A stretch of 49,111 bases of DNA. It comes from Clostridiales bacterium. Lineage in GTDB: Bacteria; Bacillota; Clostridia; Christensenellales; Borkfalkiaceae. The notes beneath the pieces were generated by a model. It was not told the DNA's origin, did not search any database, and was given only the letters and a program-made list of their open reading frames with translations. Numbering within the stretch: the stretch's first letter is position 1; every line of letters begins with the position of its first letter. Where the stretch lies: positions 1 through 49,111 of the forward strand of contig SVHY01000012.1 in NCBI GenBank assembly GCA_015055545.1, in the 5' to 3' direction. The position numbers were made by a program, and so were the translations under genes. Shown piece after piece: positions 1 to 8,501 of this stretch.

Positions 1-836
1 AAACGTTAACGACCTGTGCTGATAATGATAACGACCACGCTTGTGACGTTTGTGGTGATAAATTAAGCGATTGCGCTGACAGCAATAACGACCACAATTG
101 CGATATTTGCGGTGAAACGTTAACGACCTGTGCAGACAGCAATAACGACCACGCTTGTGACGTATGTGGTGAAACGTTGACGACCTGCACGGACGAAGAC
201 AGCGACCACCTTTGCGACGTTTGCGGTGAAACGTTAAGCGACTGCGAAGACAACGATAACGACCACAGCTGCGATATTTGTGGCGTAGGCATATCCTCTT
301 GCGCAGACGAAGACGACGACCACAACTGCGACGTATGCGGTGAAACGTTAACGACCTGTGCAGACAACGATAACGACCACAACTGTGATATTTGTGGTGA
401 CAAGTTGAGCGACTGTGCAGATAATAACAACGACCATATGTGCGATACCTGTGGAACGACGTTGAGTGAATGCGCTGATAACAATAACGACCATAATTGT
501 GATATTTGTGGTGACAAGTTAAGCAATTGCGCAGACAGCAATAACGACCACAATTGCGATATTTGTGGTGATAAGTTAAGCAATTGCGCGGACGAAGACA
601 ACGACCATAACTGCGACATCTGCGGTGAAAAGGTAAGTGATTGCGCTGACAATAACAACGACCACGCTTGCGATGTATGCGGTGAAAAATTAAATGCTCC
701 TTCGACGGACGAAAAAACGGAGGAAACGGAGGATGCGGATGGCTGCAATGCGTCTATGGGCGGCGTTTCTGCGATAGTGTTGTTGGCTGTTGGCGGAGTG
801 ATTCTCGGCAAAAAAAGAAAGCAAAAAAGAAATTAA
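1..836 (+). CDS. Cysteine-rich repeat surface protein, C-terminal part (5' end outside window)
   Basis: The frame is open from base 3 to the stop at 834-836, so the gene begins upstream of the window; a TTG at 177 sits inside a repeat and is not a start. About 232 residues are twelve copies of a 19-residue unit of the form C-A-D-x-N-x-D-H-x-C-D-x-C-G followed by a short linker. The three cysteines plus the histidine and the Asp/Asn-rich DxDxDH stretch suggest bound metal (zinc or calcium), but this is inference. A Thr/Glu-rich spacer follows, then a hydrophobic helix (VSAIVLLAVGGVIL) and a basic KKRKQKR tail, so the protein is a C-terminally membrane-anchored exported protein. Similar DxDxDxxCDxCG repeats are common in Firmicutes surface proteins; function unknown. 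Confidence 0.85.
   Translation, partial: TLTTCADNDNDHACDVCGDKLSDCADSNNDHNCDICGETLTTCADSNNDHACDVCGETLTTCTDEDSDHLCDVCGETLSDCEDNDNDHSCDICGVGISSCADEDDDHNCDVCGETLTTCADNDNDHNCDICGDKLSDCADNNNDHMCDTCGTTLSECADNNNDHNCDICGDKLSNCADSNNDHNCDICGDKLSNCADEDNDHNCDICGEKVSDCADNNNDHACDVCGEKLNAPSTDEKTEETEDADGCNASMGGVSAIVLLAVGGVILGKKRKQKRN
15..698 (+). repeat. Twelve tandem 57-bp repeats inside the cysteine-rich protein gene
   Basis: Units begin with the first Cys codon at 15, 72, 129, 186, 243, 300, 357, 414, 471, 528, 585 and 642. Each encodes 19 residues with three fixed cysteines, one fixed histidine and a C-x8-C-x2-C-x6-C rhythm into the next unit. Units at 15-185 show near-duplicate stretches, which suggests recent slippage or unequal crossover; the array probably continues upstream of the window. 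Confidence 0.95.
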
Positions 837-876
837 ACGGACGAGGTTTAGAAGATAAATCGTTGAGGAAACACGC

Positions 877-912
877 AAAAAAGCGGCGTACCCATTAAGG
901 GTACGCCGCTTT
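877..912. terminator. Bidirectional intrinsic terminator between converging genes
   Basis: A perfect 14-bp stem (880-893 with 899-912) around the loop ATTAA, GC-rich in the core (GCGGCGTACCC), is flanked by A-runs on the left and ends in TTT on the right. It lies between the stop of the repeat protein on + and the stop of the protease on -, and can serve both. Confidence 0.9.
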
Positions 913-931
913 GACGTTTAATACAATGTGT

Positions 932-3553
932 TTATTCTTTATCGTCCGTAGGCGTTATGGGTGCATTCGTGTTCTTTTTGCGTTTTTTAATGAATAACAC
1001 AATTGTCAAAGAAGAACCGATTATCACTATCGCCGATAAGGGAATCACCGTTGCAAGGAAGGTGGAGGTGGCTATCACTTCCGTTTTAGGGGTTTTGGCA
1101 AATAATGCGGTGTACGAGGTCGTGCCCGAGACGGTTTCGACCATAGGCGACCAGCCTACAAATTCGTACGTGTATTGCGCGTCTTCCGTTTTGGTAGGGG
1201 TTACGTTTTCCCCGTCTTTTTCGTGATAATAAACGGGGCTTTCGCCGTAAAAATACGTTTCCTCATAAATGACGCTGCCGTCCCAATTTTTCCAAGTAAC
1301 GGTATAGCGACGGGTAGTTTTCAGCAGTTGAACCGTTTCATTGCAAGGCGCGTCTGCGTCTACCACGATGGCTTTTCTTGCCCATTGCCCGTGCACCGTC
1401 TCGAACCCGTCGGGGAGGGAGTAGGTATATGCGTCGTTATCCAAAGGCCGTTTGATAAAGAGATATACCGTCTGTCCGTTGTCGTATAAGCCGGAGAATT
1501 GGTCTCCGCTGATTGCGTTGCTATCCGTGGATAAATAATGGTCGAGTACGTTTTCGTCAACGCTGTATTCCACGGCGACCATTTCTTCCCAGCGCGCGGA
1601 TATGAAAAGGACGTTCGAATTGTTATAATAGTTTTTATAATGGGAAAGCGCGAATAACGTAGGGTTATCTCCCATATGATGAATATCTTCCCAGTTTACG
1701 TAATGTACGCCGTCGATTTCTTCTATTTTCTTGCCGTCTTCGCCGTCGTCTATATACCAACCCATAAAGGTGTATCCAGGACGCGTCGGCTCGAATAACG
1801 TCAATTTTGTCGTTTCTCCTGCAAGCTCTTTTTCGTAATTTTCGTTATGATTTACGCCGCCGTTCAAATCGTAATGCACGTTAACGGGTTGTAAAGAGGT
1901 ATCCTCGCAATAGATGAAATGGAAATTATACTTCAATTCGTACCCGTCGTTAGCGGTTATCGTATGCGTGACAACGCAACTTTTCCCGTCTGTGATTTGA
2001 TAGGAGAGCGTAGGGATAGACATGTCCTTTTCCGAATAAATCGATTGCTTGCGTTGGACGAATTCAAGCGAGCCACTCAATTGATTGGTATAGATTGCAT
2101 AATCTTTCTCGGCGTGGGAAGAGCTTAAAAATTCCAAATTATATCCCGTATTGAAGCCGAAATGATTATTTTCGTATTTGAATTCGATTTTTTCACCCAG
2201 CAATCCGTGCGTAACGAAAAAGTTGTTTAAGTAGGTGTCCGATTTTACGTTGTTGCCGTAGGTAATCACCACCTTGTATTGTCCGTAATCGGCGTATTTT
2301 TTGGAGATATAAAACCGATTTTCCACGCTGTTTATCCGTACGTCGAATTGGTTTGTGACGTTTACGTTGTCTAAATAGACGTCAATGCTTTGTATTTCCG
2401 CGCCTTCGGAAATGGAATAGGAATATTCTAAATCCACGTCGTCGTAGAAGATATTCAGTTGTTTCGTTTCGCCCTCTTCCGGAGTGAAATCTCCGTAATA
2501 TTTCCCAACGAGATTGGTGGGATAGGCGTAACCTTTTTCGATTTTGTCGTAAAAATATAAGCCCTGATTGGTGTTCGTTTCATACCTGTATCCACGCATA
2601 TCGTAGATATTGGTATCTTCGTAAAAGATAAAGGCAAGCCCTTCGTTGCTGTTGCTTTCGGTGTAGGAATTTAATACAATCCACGCTCCCTTATAAACGG
2701 TGGGAGTGTCTGTCCCGTCGGGTGTGATTTCTCTTTCGAAATTATCGTCCCAACCGATAACGGAAATGGCGTGGCTAGAGTTGGTGTTCTTTTGGTGGGG
2801 CGGTAAAGCGTAAATGCCGTTGCCGTTTTCTTCCAAAAAGCCCGTTCGAAACGAGAAACACATCGTGATACTGCCGTGTTCGTATATATGCCTTTTAATT
2901 TCGTCCACTTTCGACCTGCTGTAAGTGGTGGAGCTATCGCTAACCAAGCAGCTGGCCAAATCGTCGTTGGCGTATTGGTGATAAAAATCGTAATACTGCT
3001 GCGTGTTTTCATTGCTCATCACGTAGGTTTGCTCGTAAGGTAAATCACATTCCAACATTAGGCCAGAGCGTTGCATCGCTTGATATTGATAGGATAACGT
3101 TCCGCCACCGCCGATTTTGGAATAGAATCTGTTATTGACGAAACAATCTACGCCCGTCCACAACTCTGAAAAATCGTAATACTCGTTGGTGGCTTTCATA
3201 ATCGTCGTTGCCGCGGACATCGTTGCGGCAAAATCCCAACAATAGCCCTGCTTGTCTTGGTCTTGCGCGTAGAGTATGTATTCGTCGCGCATACAGTATT
3301 CTTCGGGCAAGTCGCTGGGGTTGAAACCGGGATAAATGGGGGTGATGGGCGGTCTGATGATAGGGAAGTCTATGAACTCTTCTTGCTCAGGCTCATCTTT
3401 AAGCAAGGGGGAATCGATATCGTCCTTGTCGTATTCCAAGAAAGGTCTGTTGATTTTTTCCAAAGCGGAAGGTTTCGCGTTGGCGCATAAAACGCCGCCG
3501 CAAAGTGCGGAGAGTGCGATAACCGTACAGGCTAAGATGGTTTTTGTTTTCAT
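932..3553 (-). CDS. Membrane-anchored C1A (papain-like) cysteine protease with InlB B-type repeats
   Basis: The start at 3553 is set by GGAGG eight bases upstream; the frame stays open further upstream but with no signal peptide. The 873-residue product has an N-terminal signal peptide (residues 1-25), then a papain-type catalytic domain: Cys105 in QGYCWDFAA, His261 in SSHAISVIGW and Asn295 in GAWIVLNSY fit the Cys-His-Asn triad. A middle beta-rich region is followed by an InlB B-repeat (Listeria-Bacteroides repeat) near residue 600, with the hallmark DLNGG and RPGYTFMGWY motifs, and by a second related repeat (WKNWDGS...YEFVGWSP). The C-terminus has a hydrophobic helix and an IKKRKKN stop-transfer tail. 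It is likely an extracellular protease tethered to the membrane. The family is known for surface proteases of gut Clostridia; the substrate is unknown. Confidence 0.88.
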   Translation of the reverse strand: MKTKTILACTVIALSALCGGVLCANAKPSALEKINRPFLEYDKDDIDSPLLKDEPEQEEFIDFPIIRPPITPIYPGFNPSDLPEEYCMRDEYILYAQDQDKQGYCWDFAATMSAATTIMKATNEYYDFSELWTGVDCFVNNRFYSKIGGGGTLSYQYQAMQRSGLMLECDLPYEQTYVMSNENTQQYYDFYHQYANDDLASCLVSDSSTTYSRSKVDEIKRHIYEHGSITMCFSFRTGFLEENGNGIYALPPHQKNTNSSHAISVIGWDDNFEREITPDGTDTPTVYKGAWIVLNSYTESNSNEGLAFIFYEDTNIYDMRGYRYETNTNQGLYFYDKIEKGYAYPTNLVGKYYGDFTPEEGETKQLNIFYDDVDLEYSYSISEGAEIQSIDVYLDNVNVTNQFDVRINSVENRFYISKKYADYGQYKVVITYGNNVKSDTYLNNFFVTHGLLGEKIEFKYENNHFGFNTGYNLEFLSSSHAEKDYAIYTNQLSGSLEFVQRKQSIYSEKDMSIPTLSYQITDGKSCVVTHTITANDGYELKYNFHFIYCEDTSLQPVNVHYDLNGGVNHNENYEKELAGETTKLTLFEPTRPGYTFMGWYIDDGEDGKKIEEIDGVHYVNWEDIHHMGDNPTLFALSHYKNYYNNSNVLFISARWEEMVAVEYSVDENVLDHYLSTDSNAISGDQFSGLYDNGQTVYLFIKRPLDNDAYTYSLPDGFETVHGQWARKAIVVDADAPCNETVQLLKTTRRYTVTWKNWDGSVIYEETYFYGESPVYYHEKDGENVTPTKTEDAQYTYEFVGWSPMVETVSGTTSYTALFAKTPKTEVIATSTFLATVIPLSAIVIIGSSLTIVLFIKKRKKNTNAPITPTDDKE

Positions 3554-3646
3554 ACGTTTCCTCCAAATCAATGGAATAGTGCAACGGGGCTGAGCGACGC
3601 GTGGATATTGGCAATAGCTACGTTTCCCTGCACATATATTTTTATC

Positions 3647-3675
3647 AGTATAACATATCTTTCCGTTTCTGTCAA
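3647..3675 (-). promoter_or_regulatory. Promoter of the C1A protease gene
   Basis: On the minus strand TTGACA (3670-3675) is followed after 17 bp by TATACT (3647-3652). Transcription would start near 3640, giving a leader of roughly 85 bases before the ATG at 3553. Confidence 0.7.
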
Positions 3676-3755
3676 TTTTCACTTCATATATTTGCGTGAA
3701 AAAATGTTCACGTTTTCTGTTTTTTTTGTTAAATGATAGAATTTAGTCAAGGCTA

Positions 3756-3784
3756 TTGACAAAGGACTTGTATTTTATTATAAT
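3756..3784 (+). promoter_or_regulatory. Consensus sigma-A promoter of the GDSL esterase gene
   Basis: TTGACA (3756-3761), a 17-bp spacer and TATAAT (3779-3784) give a perfect consensus. The start point would be near 3791, only about 22 bases before the ATG. A small inverted repeat CGTGAA-N6-TTCACG (3695-3712) lies between this and the divergent protease promoter and could be an operator. Confidence 0.85.
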
Positions 3785-3812
3785 AACGACAACGACGCAA
3801 AGGAGAAACGCA

Positions 3813-4859
3813 ATGAAAGACATTGGCGAAATTGATAAAAATTTTCAAGGGAAAACGGGGATAAACAAAGCGGACCTTTGCTTTTACGACGCGCGCACCC
3901 AGCCCTTTTCTCTGCACGGCGTATTTTATGAAGACGGAAAGTATAGAAGGATGCCGCAGGCTGTTGCGGGAAAGGTAAGCGAGTGGGTAAGCATACTGCA
4001 CGCGAATACGGCAGGAGGGAGATTGCGCTTTAAGACGAATTCGCCTTACGTTGCTATTCAAGCCAAAATGCCGACAATCTTCAAAATGCCGCACTTTACT
4101 CTTTGCGGTTCGGCGGGGTTCGATTTGTACGTAGGGAAACGGTATCACGGCTCGTTTTTACCGCCGTTTGATATCGTGGACGGCTATGAGGGGATTATCG
4201 AATTCGGGGAGAAAAAGTGGCGTGAAATCACCATCCATTTCCCTTTGTATAGCGACGTGAGCGAGCTGTATATCGGGCTTGCGGAAGACGCTGCTATCAA
4301 AGCGCCTACGCCGTATCAAGTGGAAAAACCCATCGTATTTTACGGCTCGTCCATTACGCAAGGCGGGTGTGCGTCGCGGCCTGGGAACACGTACGAGAGT
4401 ATGCTCTCGCGTATGCTTGACGCCGATTATATCAATCTTGGATTTTCGGGAAGCGCGCAGGCGGAACCGGCAATTTCAGAATATATTCAAACGCTGGATA
4501 CGTCCGTGTTTGTGTACGATTACGACCATAACGCGCCAACGGTAGAACATTTGTGCGCCACGCACGGGCGGATGTTTCAGGAATTCCGCAAGGCGCACCC
4601 CCATACGCCCGTAGTGATGGCGTCACGGCCAAAATATTATTTAGATGCGGAAGAAAAGGCGCGGTGGGAAATTATAAAGACCACCTATGAAAACGCGGTG
4701 GCGGCGGGGGATAAAAACGTGTATTTTATCGACGGAAAGGCGTTGATGAAAGGCGCGAAAAACGACGGCACGGTGGACGGCTGTCATCCTAACGATTTGG
4801 GCTTTTATTCGATGGCGAAAGCGTTTGAAAAAGTGCTGAAAAAGATAATATACAAATAA
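3813..4859 (+). CDS. Two-domain SGNH/GDSL hydrolase (GxDLY plus Lipase_GDSL_3 type)
   Basis: The start at 3813 has AAAGGAG at 3799-3805; an in-frame TTG further up overlaps the -35 box and is not used. The 348-residue protein has an N-terminal beta-sandwich domain with the signature GFDLY (residues 102-106) that names the GxDLY family, then an SGNH hydrolase domain from about residue 172. Block I reads YGSSITQGG with the nucleophile Ser180, and the C-terminal block reads DGCHPND with Asp322 and His325. Members of this two-domain family are thought to be carbohydrate esterases (deacetylases). No signal peptide is visible, so it is probably cytoplasmic. It stands alone behind its own strong promoter. 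Confidence 0.88.
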   Translation: MKDIGEIDKNFQGKTGINKADLCFYDARTQPFSLHGVFYEDGKYRRMPQAVAGKVSEWVSILHANTAGGRLRFKTNSPYVAIQAKMPTIFKMPHFTLCGSAGFDLYVGKRYHGSFLPPFDIVDGYEGIIEFGEKKWREITIHFPLYSDVSELYIGLAEDAAIKAPTPYQVEKPIVFYGSSITQGGCASRPGNTYESMLSRMLDADYINLGFSGSAQAEPAISEYIQTLDTSVFVYDYDHNAPTVEHLCATHGRMFQEFRKAHPHTPVVMASRPKYYLDAEEKARWEIIKTTYENAVAAGDKNVYFIDGKALMKGAKNDGTVDGCHPNDLGFYSMAKAFEKVLKKIIYK

Positions 4860-4867
4860 AAATCAAC

Positions 4868-4906
4868 ACACGCGTTTTGCTGATATTGTGGCAGAGCGCG
4901 TGTTTT
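4868..4906 (+). terminator. Probable terminator after the GDSL esterase gene
   Basis: ACACGCG (4868-4874) pairs with CGCGTGT (4897-4903), and inner bases CTG/CAG can extend the hairpin; TTTT follows. The loop is long for an intrinsic terminator, so the call is tentative. Confidence 0.5.
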
Positions 4907-4962
4907 GCGTGAAAAGGCAACGAAAAAATTTGTCGTTTATACAACTTTTTTGTGGAATAGTA

Positions 4963-4991
4963 TTGATTTTTTTGCGGTTTTATAGTATTAT
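4963..4991 (+). promoter_or_regulatory. Probable promoter of the acyltransferase gene
   Basis: TTGATT (4963-4968), a 17-bp spacer and TATTAT (4986-4991) lie about 33 bases before the ATG at 5025. Confidence 0.6.
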
Positions 4992-5024
4992 AAAAGAGTA
5001 CTTTTGCGCAATAGAGGGATTACG

Positions 5025-6134
5025 ATGAGAGAACGCGTAAAATGGATAGATACAGCGAAATTTTTAGGGATATTCGCCATTTTTCTGGGGCATTTTGGAG
5101 ATGCGGCAGGATTTGGGTATGCTTTCGTTTTCCGTTATCACGTTGCGTTTTTCTTTTTGCTTTCCGGCTGTATGAGCAATTACGATAAAGAGCCTTTTGG
5201 TAAATTTTTCGTGAAGAAATTAAAAAGCATTATGATACCGTTTTGGTTCTTTTGCTTTTTGGCTATCGTTGTGCAAGTATTGCAAAACAGCTTGGGTTTT
5301 GACAGCGTAAAAACATATACGTTGCTTGTTCTAAAGGGGGCAATTCGCAACACGTTTTTTGCGGGGGCTTTGTGGTTTTTAACGTGCCTGTTCGTAATGG
5401 AAATCGTTTTCAAACTTTTGAAGTTCTTGAAATTTAAGTGGATAATCTTAATTACATGTTTGGGGTTATACGTCATTGCGGAAAAGGTATTAGACCCACG
5501 TCCTATCGTGACGCCAAGTTGGCCGTATAACGTAGACAGCCTTTTGTATTATATCCCTTACTATGCGATAGGGTACGCCATGTATCCGCTTATCTTAAAA
5601 TTGTTTCAGCAGGATACCTTGTGGAAGAGAATTATCTTTTTCACGACGGGGGTGGCGTGTTTGACGTTTTCCGTATTGATATTCTTCAATCATTACGACG
5701 TTGCTTTGCATTGGAAACAAATCCCCGTGCTGAATATATTTGAATCGATGTTTAGGGCGCTTATTATTATTTGGGCAAACTTGGTTGTCGCAAAGGTAAT
5801 CGAGCGTGTAAAATTATTCAATCAAATCGGGCAAAACACGCTATATTTGTGTGGTAACGAATACGTTATGAAGACGTTGGTTGCGGTGCTGTTGAGTTTG
5901 GTTGGCTTAAAGCTGACGGTTGCAACGCCGCTGATTGCATACCTGTATACTTTCCTGTTATTGGTGCTTGGCGGCAAGGTGTTTGCGCCTGCGGAAAGGA
6001 AGGTTGTAAACGGCATAAATCAGTTGCTTACAAAAGAAAAATGGCAACCGTTATTCAAGAAAAAAACGGACGTATCTACCCAAGCGCCCGTTAAAGAAAA
6101 TGGAAATAACAGCGAACAGCTGGAAAATGAATAA
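5025..6134 (+). CDS. Acyltransferase family 3 integral membrane protein
   Basis: The start at 5025 follows an AGAGGGA ribosome site; the reading frame could extend to a TTG at 5004, but MRERVKWIDTAKFLGIFAI matches how this family begins. The 369-residue protein has the family's opening (WIDTAKFLGIFAIFLGHF), about ten hydrophobic segments and a short charged cytoplasmic C-terminus ending ENGNNSEQLENE. Acyltransferase-3 proteins move acetyl or other acyl groups onto cell-surface sugars (O-antigen, exopolysaccharide, peptidoglycan). The substrate here cannot be told. It lies 27 bases before the glutamine synthetase gene and may be co-transcribed with it, although the two have no evident functional link. 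Confidence 0.85.
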   Translation: MRERVKWIDTAKFLGIFAIFLGHFGDAAGFGYAFVFRYHVAFFFLLSGCMSNYDKEPFGKFFVKKLKSIMIPFWFFCFLAIVVQVLQNSLGFDSVKTYTLLVLKGAIRNTFFAGALWFLTCLFVMEIVFKLLKFLKFKWIILITCLGLYVIAEKVLDPRPIVTPSWPYNVDSLLYYIPYYAIGYAMYPLILKLFQQDTLWKRIIFFTTGVACLTFSVLIFFNHYDVALHWKQIPVLNIFESMFRALIIIWANLVVAKVIERVKLFNQIGQNTLYLCGNEYVMKTLVAVLLSLVGLKLTVATPLIAYLYTFLLLVLGGKVFAPAERKVVNGINQLLTKEKWQPLFKKKTDVSTQAPVKENGNNSEQLENE

Positions 6135-6161
6135 AATTTGATTAAAAGCAAGGAGAATCTT

Positions 6162-7583
6162 ATGAAAACGGTAAAAGACGTTTTGAAAATGATTGAAGAG
6201 AACGACATTAAAATGGTCGATTTCAAAATGGTGGATATCAACGGGCAATATCGTCACGTGACGATTCCTGCACAAAACTTTTCGGAAGATACGATGAAAA
6301 GCGGCATTGGTTTTGACGCGTCCAACTACGGTTACGCAGTGGTGGAAAAGAGCGATATGGTGTTTATTCCCGACCCGGATACGGCGCTTATCGACCCGTT
6401 CTGTTCTATCCCTACGCTTTCTATGACGGGGAACGCAATGATTATCGGTGCGGAAGAAAACCGTCCGTTGCCGCAATACCCCAGAAACGTAGTACGCGCG
6501 GCTGTGCAATCGATGAAAGATAGCGGCATCGCCGACGAAATGTTTATTTTGCCGGAATTCGAGTTCTATCTTTTCGATAAAGCAGGCTGGGAGGTTAGCG
6601 GCAAGGAAATCAGCGCGTTCGTGGACGCGAAACAATCGTACTGGAACAGCGCAAGCGAAGGGCTGGGCGTGGTCGTTCCCAAACAAAAAAATTATCATAT
6701 CGCAAAGCCGTTTGATATTTCGTACGAGTGCCGCAGCGAAATGTGTATGCATATGCAAAACGCGGGCGTAGAAATCAATTATCACCACCCCGAAGTGGCG
6801 GCAAGCGGTCAATTTGAAATCGAGCCGCAGCTTGGCGAAGTGGTGCATATGGCAGACGCCACGATGATGATTAAATATATTATCCACAACACCGCGCTCA
6901 AGTACGGCAAGACGGCAACCTTTATGCCCAAGCCCATTTACGGCGAAGCCGGTAGCGGTATGCACGTGCATATGCTCCTTATGAAAGACGGCAAGCCCGT
7001 ATTTTCGGACGATAACGGGTATGCCCGTTTAAGCGAAACTGCGCACTACTTTATGGGCGGTTTGTTGAAACATATCGCCTCTCTTTGCGCGATTACCAAC
7101 CCCAGCACCAACTCGTTTAAACGTCTTGTGCCCGGGTTTGAAGCGCCCGTTACGGTAGGGTACGCTACGTCTAACAGAAGTGCGGTTATCCGCATACCTG
7201 CCTATGCAAAATCGCCCAATAAACGCCGTTTCGAGCTTCGTAATCCCGACGCCACCTGCAACCCGTATTATTGCTATGCAGCAATCCTTATGGCAGGGCT
7301 TGACGGCGTGAAAAATAAAATCGACCCCCACGCCAACGGTTGGGGCCCGTACGACGTAAACCTGTATCATTTGCCCGAAGAAGAAAAGGCAAAATTGCAA
7401 GGTTTGCCCACGTCCTTGGACGAAGCGCTTAACGCGTTGGAAAAGGACCACGATTATTTGACGGCAGACGGCGTATTCCCCGAAGAACTTATCAAGAACT
7501 TTATCAAAACCAAGCGTGAAGAATGCAGACAAATGGCGGCAATTCCTCACCCCGTAGAATACGATAAGTATTTCAATCTTTAA
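6162..7583 (+). CDS. glnA: Glutamine synthetase, type I
   Basis: It makes glutamine from glutamate, ammonia and ATP in the cytoplasm. The start at 6162 has AAGGAG seven bases upstream. The 473-residue length fits a type I enzyme. Recognisable pieces are the N-terminal beta-grasp region, the active-site strand PEFEFYLF, GEAGSGMHVHM in the catalytic core, the NRSAVIRIP loop and RRFELRNPDATCNPY near the C-terminal third. A tyrosine occurs in NLYHLPEEE, the segment that holds the adenylylated Tyr in enterobacterial enzymes; whether it is modified here is unknown and no adenylyltransferase is in the window. A strong terminator follows directly. Confidence 0.93.
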   Translation: MKTVKDVLKMIEENDIKMVDFKMVDINGQYRHVTIPAQNFSEDTMKSGIGFDASNYGYAVVEKSDMVFIPDPDTALIDPFCSIPTLSMTGNAMIIGAEENRPLPQYPRNVVRAAVQSMKDSGIADEMFILPEFEFYLFDKAGWEVSGKEISAFVDAKQSYWNSASEGLGVVVPKQKNYHIAKPFDISYECRSEMCMHMQNAGVEINYHHPEVAASGQFEIEPQLGEVVHMADATMMIKYIIHNTALKYGKTATFMPKPIYGEAGSGMHVHMLLMKDGKPVFSDDNGYARLSETAHYFMGGLLKHIASLCAITNPSTNSFKRLVPGFEAPVTVGYATSNRSAVIRIPAYAKSPNKRRFELRNPDATCNPYYCYAAILMAGLDGVKNKIDPHANGWGPYDVNLYHLPEEEKAKLQGLPTSLDEALNALEKDHDYLTADGVFPEELIKNFIKTKREECRQMAAIPHPVEYDKYFNL

Positions 7584-7596
7584 TCAAAAGAAAACG

Positions 7597-7632
7597 AAAA
7601 CCGCGGAGCAAACGCTCCGCGGTTTTATTTTT
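7597..7632 (+). terminator. Intrinsic terminator after glnA
   Basis: A perfect 13-bp stem (AAAACCGCGGAGC at 7597-7609 with 7614-7626) closes a four-base loop and runs into GGTTTTATTTTT. Confidence 0.92.
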
Positions 7633-7639
7633 GCGTTAT

Positions 7640-7671
7640 TGTCATTGCGAGCCGTAAGGCGTGGCAATCTC
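7640..7671. repeat. REP-like short palindromic element
   Basis: TGTCATTGCGAGCC, the loop GTAA and GGCGTGGCAATCTC form a stem with a small internal mismatch. This TCATTGCGAG...GGCAATCT pattern is a dispersed intergenic palindrome known in many unrelated bacterial genomes. It sits between the glnA terminator and the end of the converging PHP gene. Only one copy is in the window, so dispersion in this genome is not shown. Confidence 0.5.
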
Positions 7672-7674
7672 GTT

Positions 7675-8424
7675 TTATCTTCTGCCTTCAAATACGAGGT
7701 GTATCCCCATATCTTGTATGCGTTTGCAGGTAGTTTTCACTCTGTCGGGTTTGTATTCCTTGACGATATGTCCGTCGAAGCCTACCGATAATTTTACGCC
7801 CGATTTTTTCACGATTTCTTGCTGTTCTTTATTCTTCAAAAATTCCGTGACGTAATCGTGTGTTTGATAGCCATGCAGGCTGTCCATATTCACGTTCATT
7901 TCCCAAAAGATACCGTATTGCGCCATTTTTCTAAAATAGCGATAAGGGTCTTCGCCAATCGATTTGATAAACGCAAACATATCCGTATGCGCTATCCCCG
8001 TAGGGCAACCCGCTTTGTCGGCAAAGGGGAAGATATCGCCTTTAAGGAAGGAATTTCTCGCGTCTAAATTTTCCACCAAGCAAAAATCGAAGAAGGAAAT
8101 ATCCGCTTTTTCGGGCAGGGCGTAACTATCGTTTGTGATAAGCGTACACACTTCAATGCCGCAAAGCAAACTGATTTTGTTGCGGTATATTTTTTTCAAC
8201 GCGTCCATGTGGTCGAAATAACGCACTAACGTCTTGCCGTAATCGGCGTTTCTATTCGCGCCTTTATCATAGCAGAAATCCGTTCTTGCGCAACCTACGC
8301 CATAGTTATGGTCGCATATCCCAAGTTGTTGCACGCCGCTATTGATTGCCGCTTCAATCACCTTTTCGGGTTTATCTTGGCTGCAAAACGAATAGTAGGT
8401 GTGCGCGTGTAAATCCTGTATCAT
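7675..8424 (-). CDS. PHP-domain phosphoesterase (histidinol-phosphatase-like)
   Basis: The 249-residue product starts at an ATG with AAGGAAA just upstream. It carries the PHP metal-binding pattern: His6 and His8 in DLHAHTYYS, CDHNYG about 30 residues on, a Glu in CGIEV, AHTD in the middle and the C-terminal GFDGH. PHP proteins bind two or three metals and hydrolyse phosphate esters; histidinol phosphate is the classic substrate, but no other his gene is near, so the substrate is open. It lies downstream of, and on the same strand as, the DeoR gene, with a 77-base gap that contains its own promoter-like sequence. Confidence 0.82.
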   Translation of the reverse strand: MIQDLHAHTYYSFCSQDKPEKVIEAAINSGVQQLGICDHNYGVGCARTDFCYDKGANRNADYGKTLVRYFDHMDALKKIYRNKISLLCGIEVCTLITNDSYALPEKADISFFDFCLVENLDARNSFLKGDIFPFADKAGCPTGIAHTDMFAFIKSIGEDPYRYFRKMAQYGIFWEMNVNMDSLHGYQTHDYVTEFLKNKEQQEIVKKSGVKLSVGFDGHIVKEYKPDRVKTTCKRIQDMGIHLVFEGRR

Positions 8425-8443
8425 TTCCTTTCTCCGTGCCTAT

Positions 8444-8472
8444 ATTATAGTACAACTGAAAAAATAAAGCAA
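8444..8472 (-). promoter_or_regulatory. Possible promoter of the PHP gene
   Basis: On the minus strand TTGCTT (8467-8472), 17 bp and TATAAT (8444-8449) lie just upstream of the ATG at 8424. The -35 box is only a partial match. A 7-bp hairpin TTCCGCA/TGCGGAA (8477-8498) precedes it, right after the DeoR stop, and may weakly end the DeoR transcript; it lacks a clean U-run. Confidence 0.5.
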
Positions 8473-8501
8473 GGGTTTCCGCAGATTTTTTTGCGGAATT
8501 T

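Noticed and set aside
15-698. Regularly spaced repeats that resemble a CRISPR array at first glance
   Set aside because: The 57-bp units are contiguous, carry no unrelated spacers and keep a protein frame with conserved cysteines; no cas genes are near.
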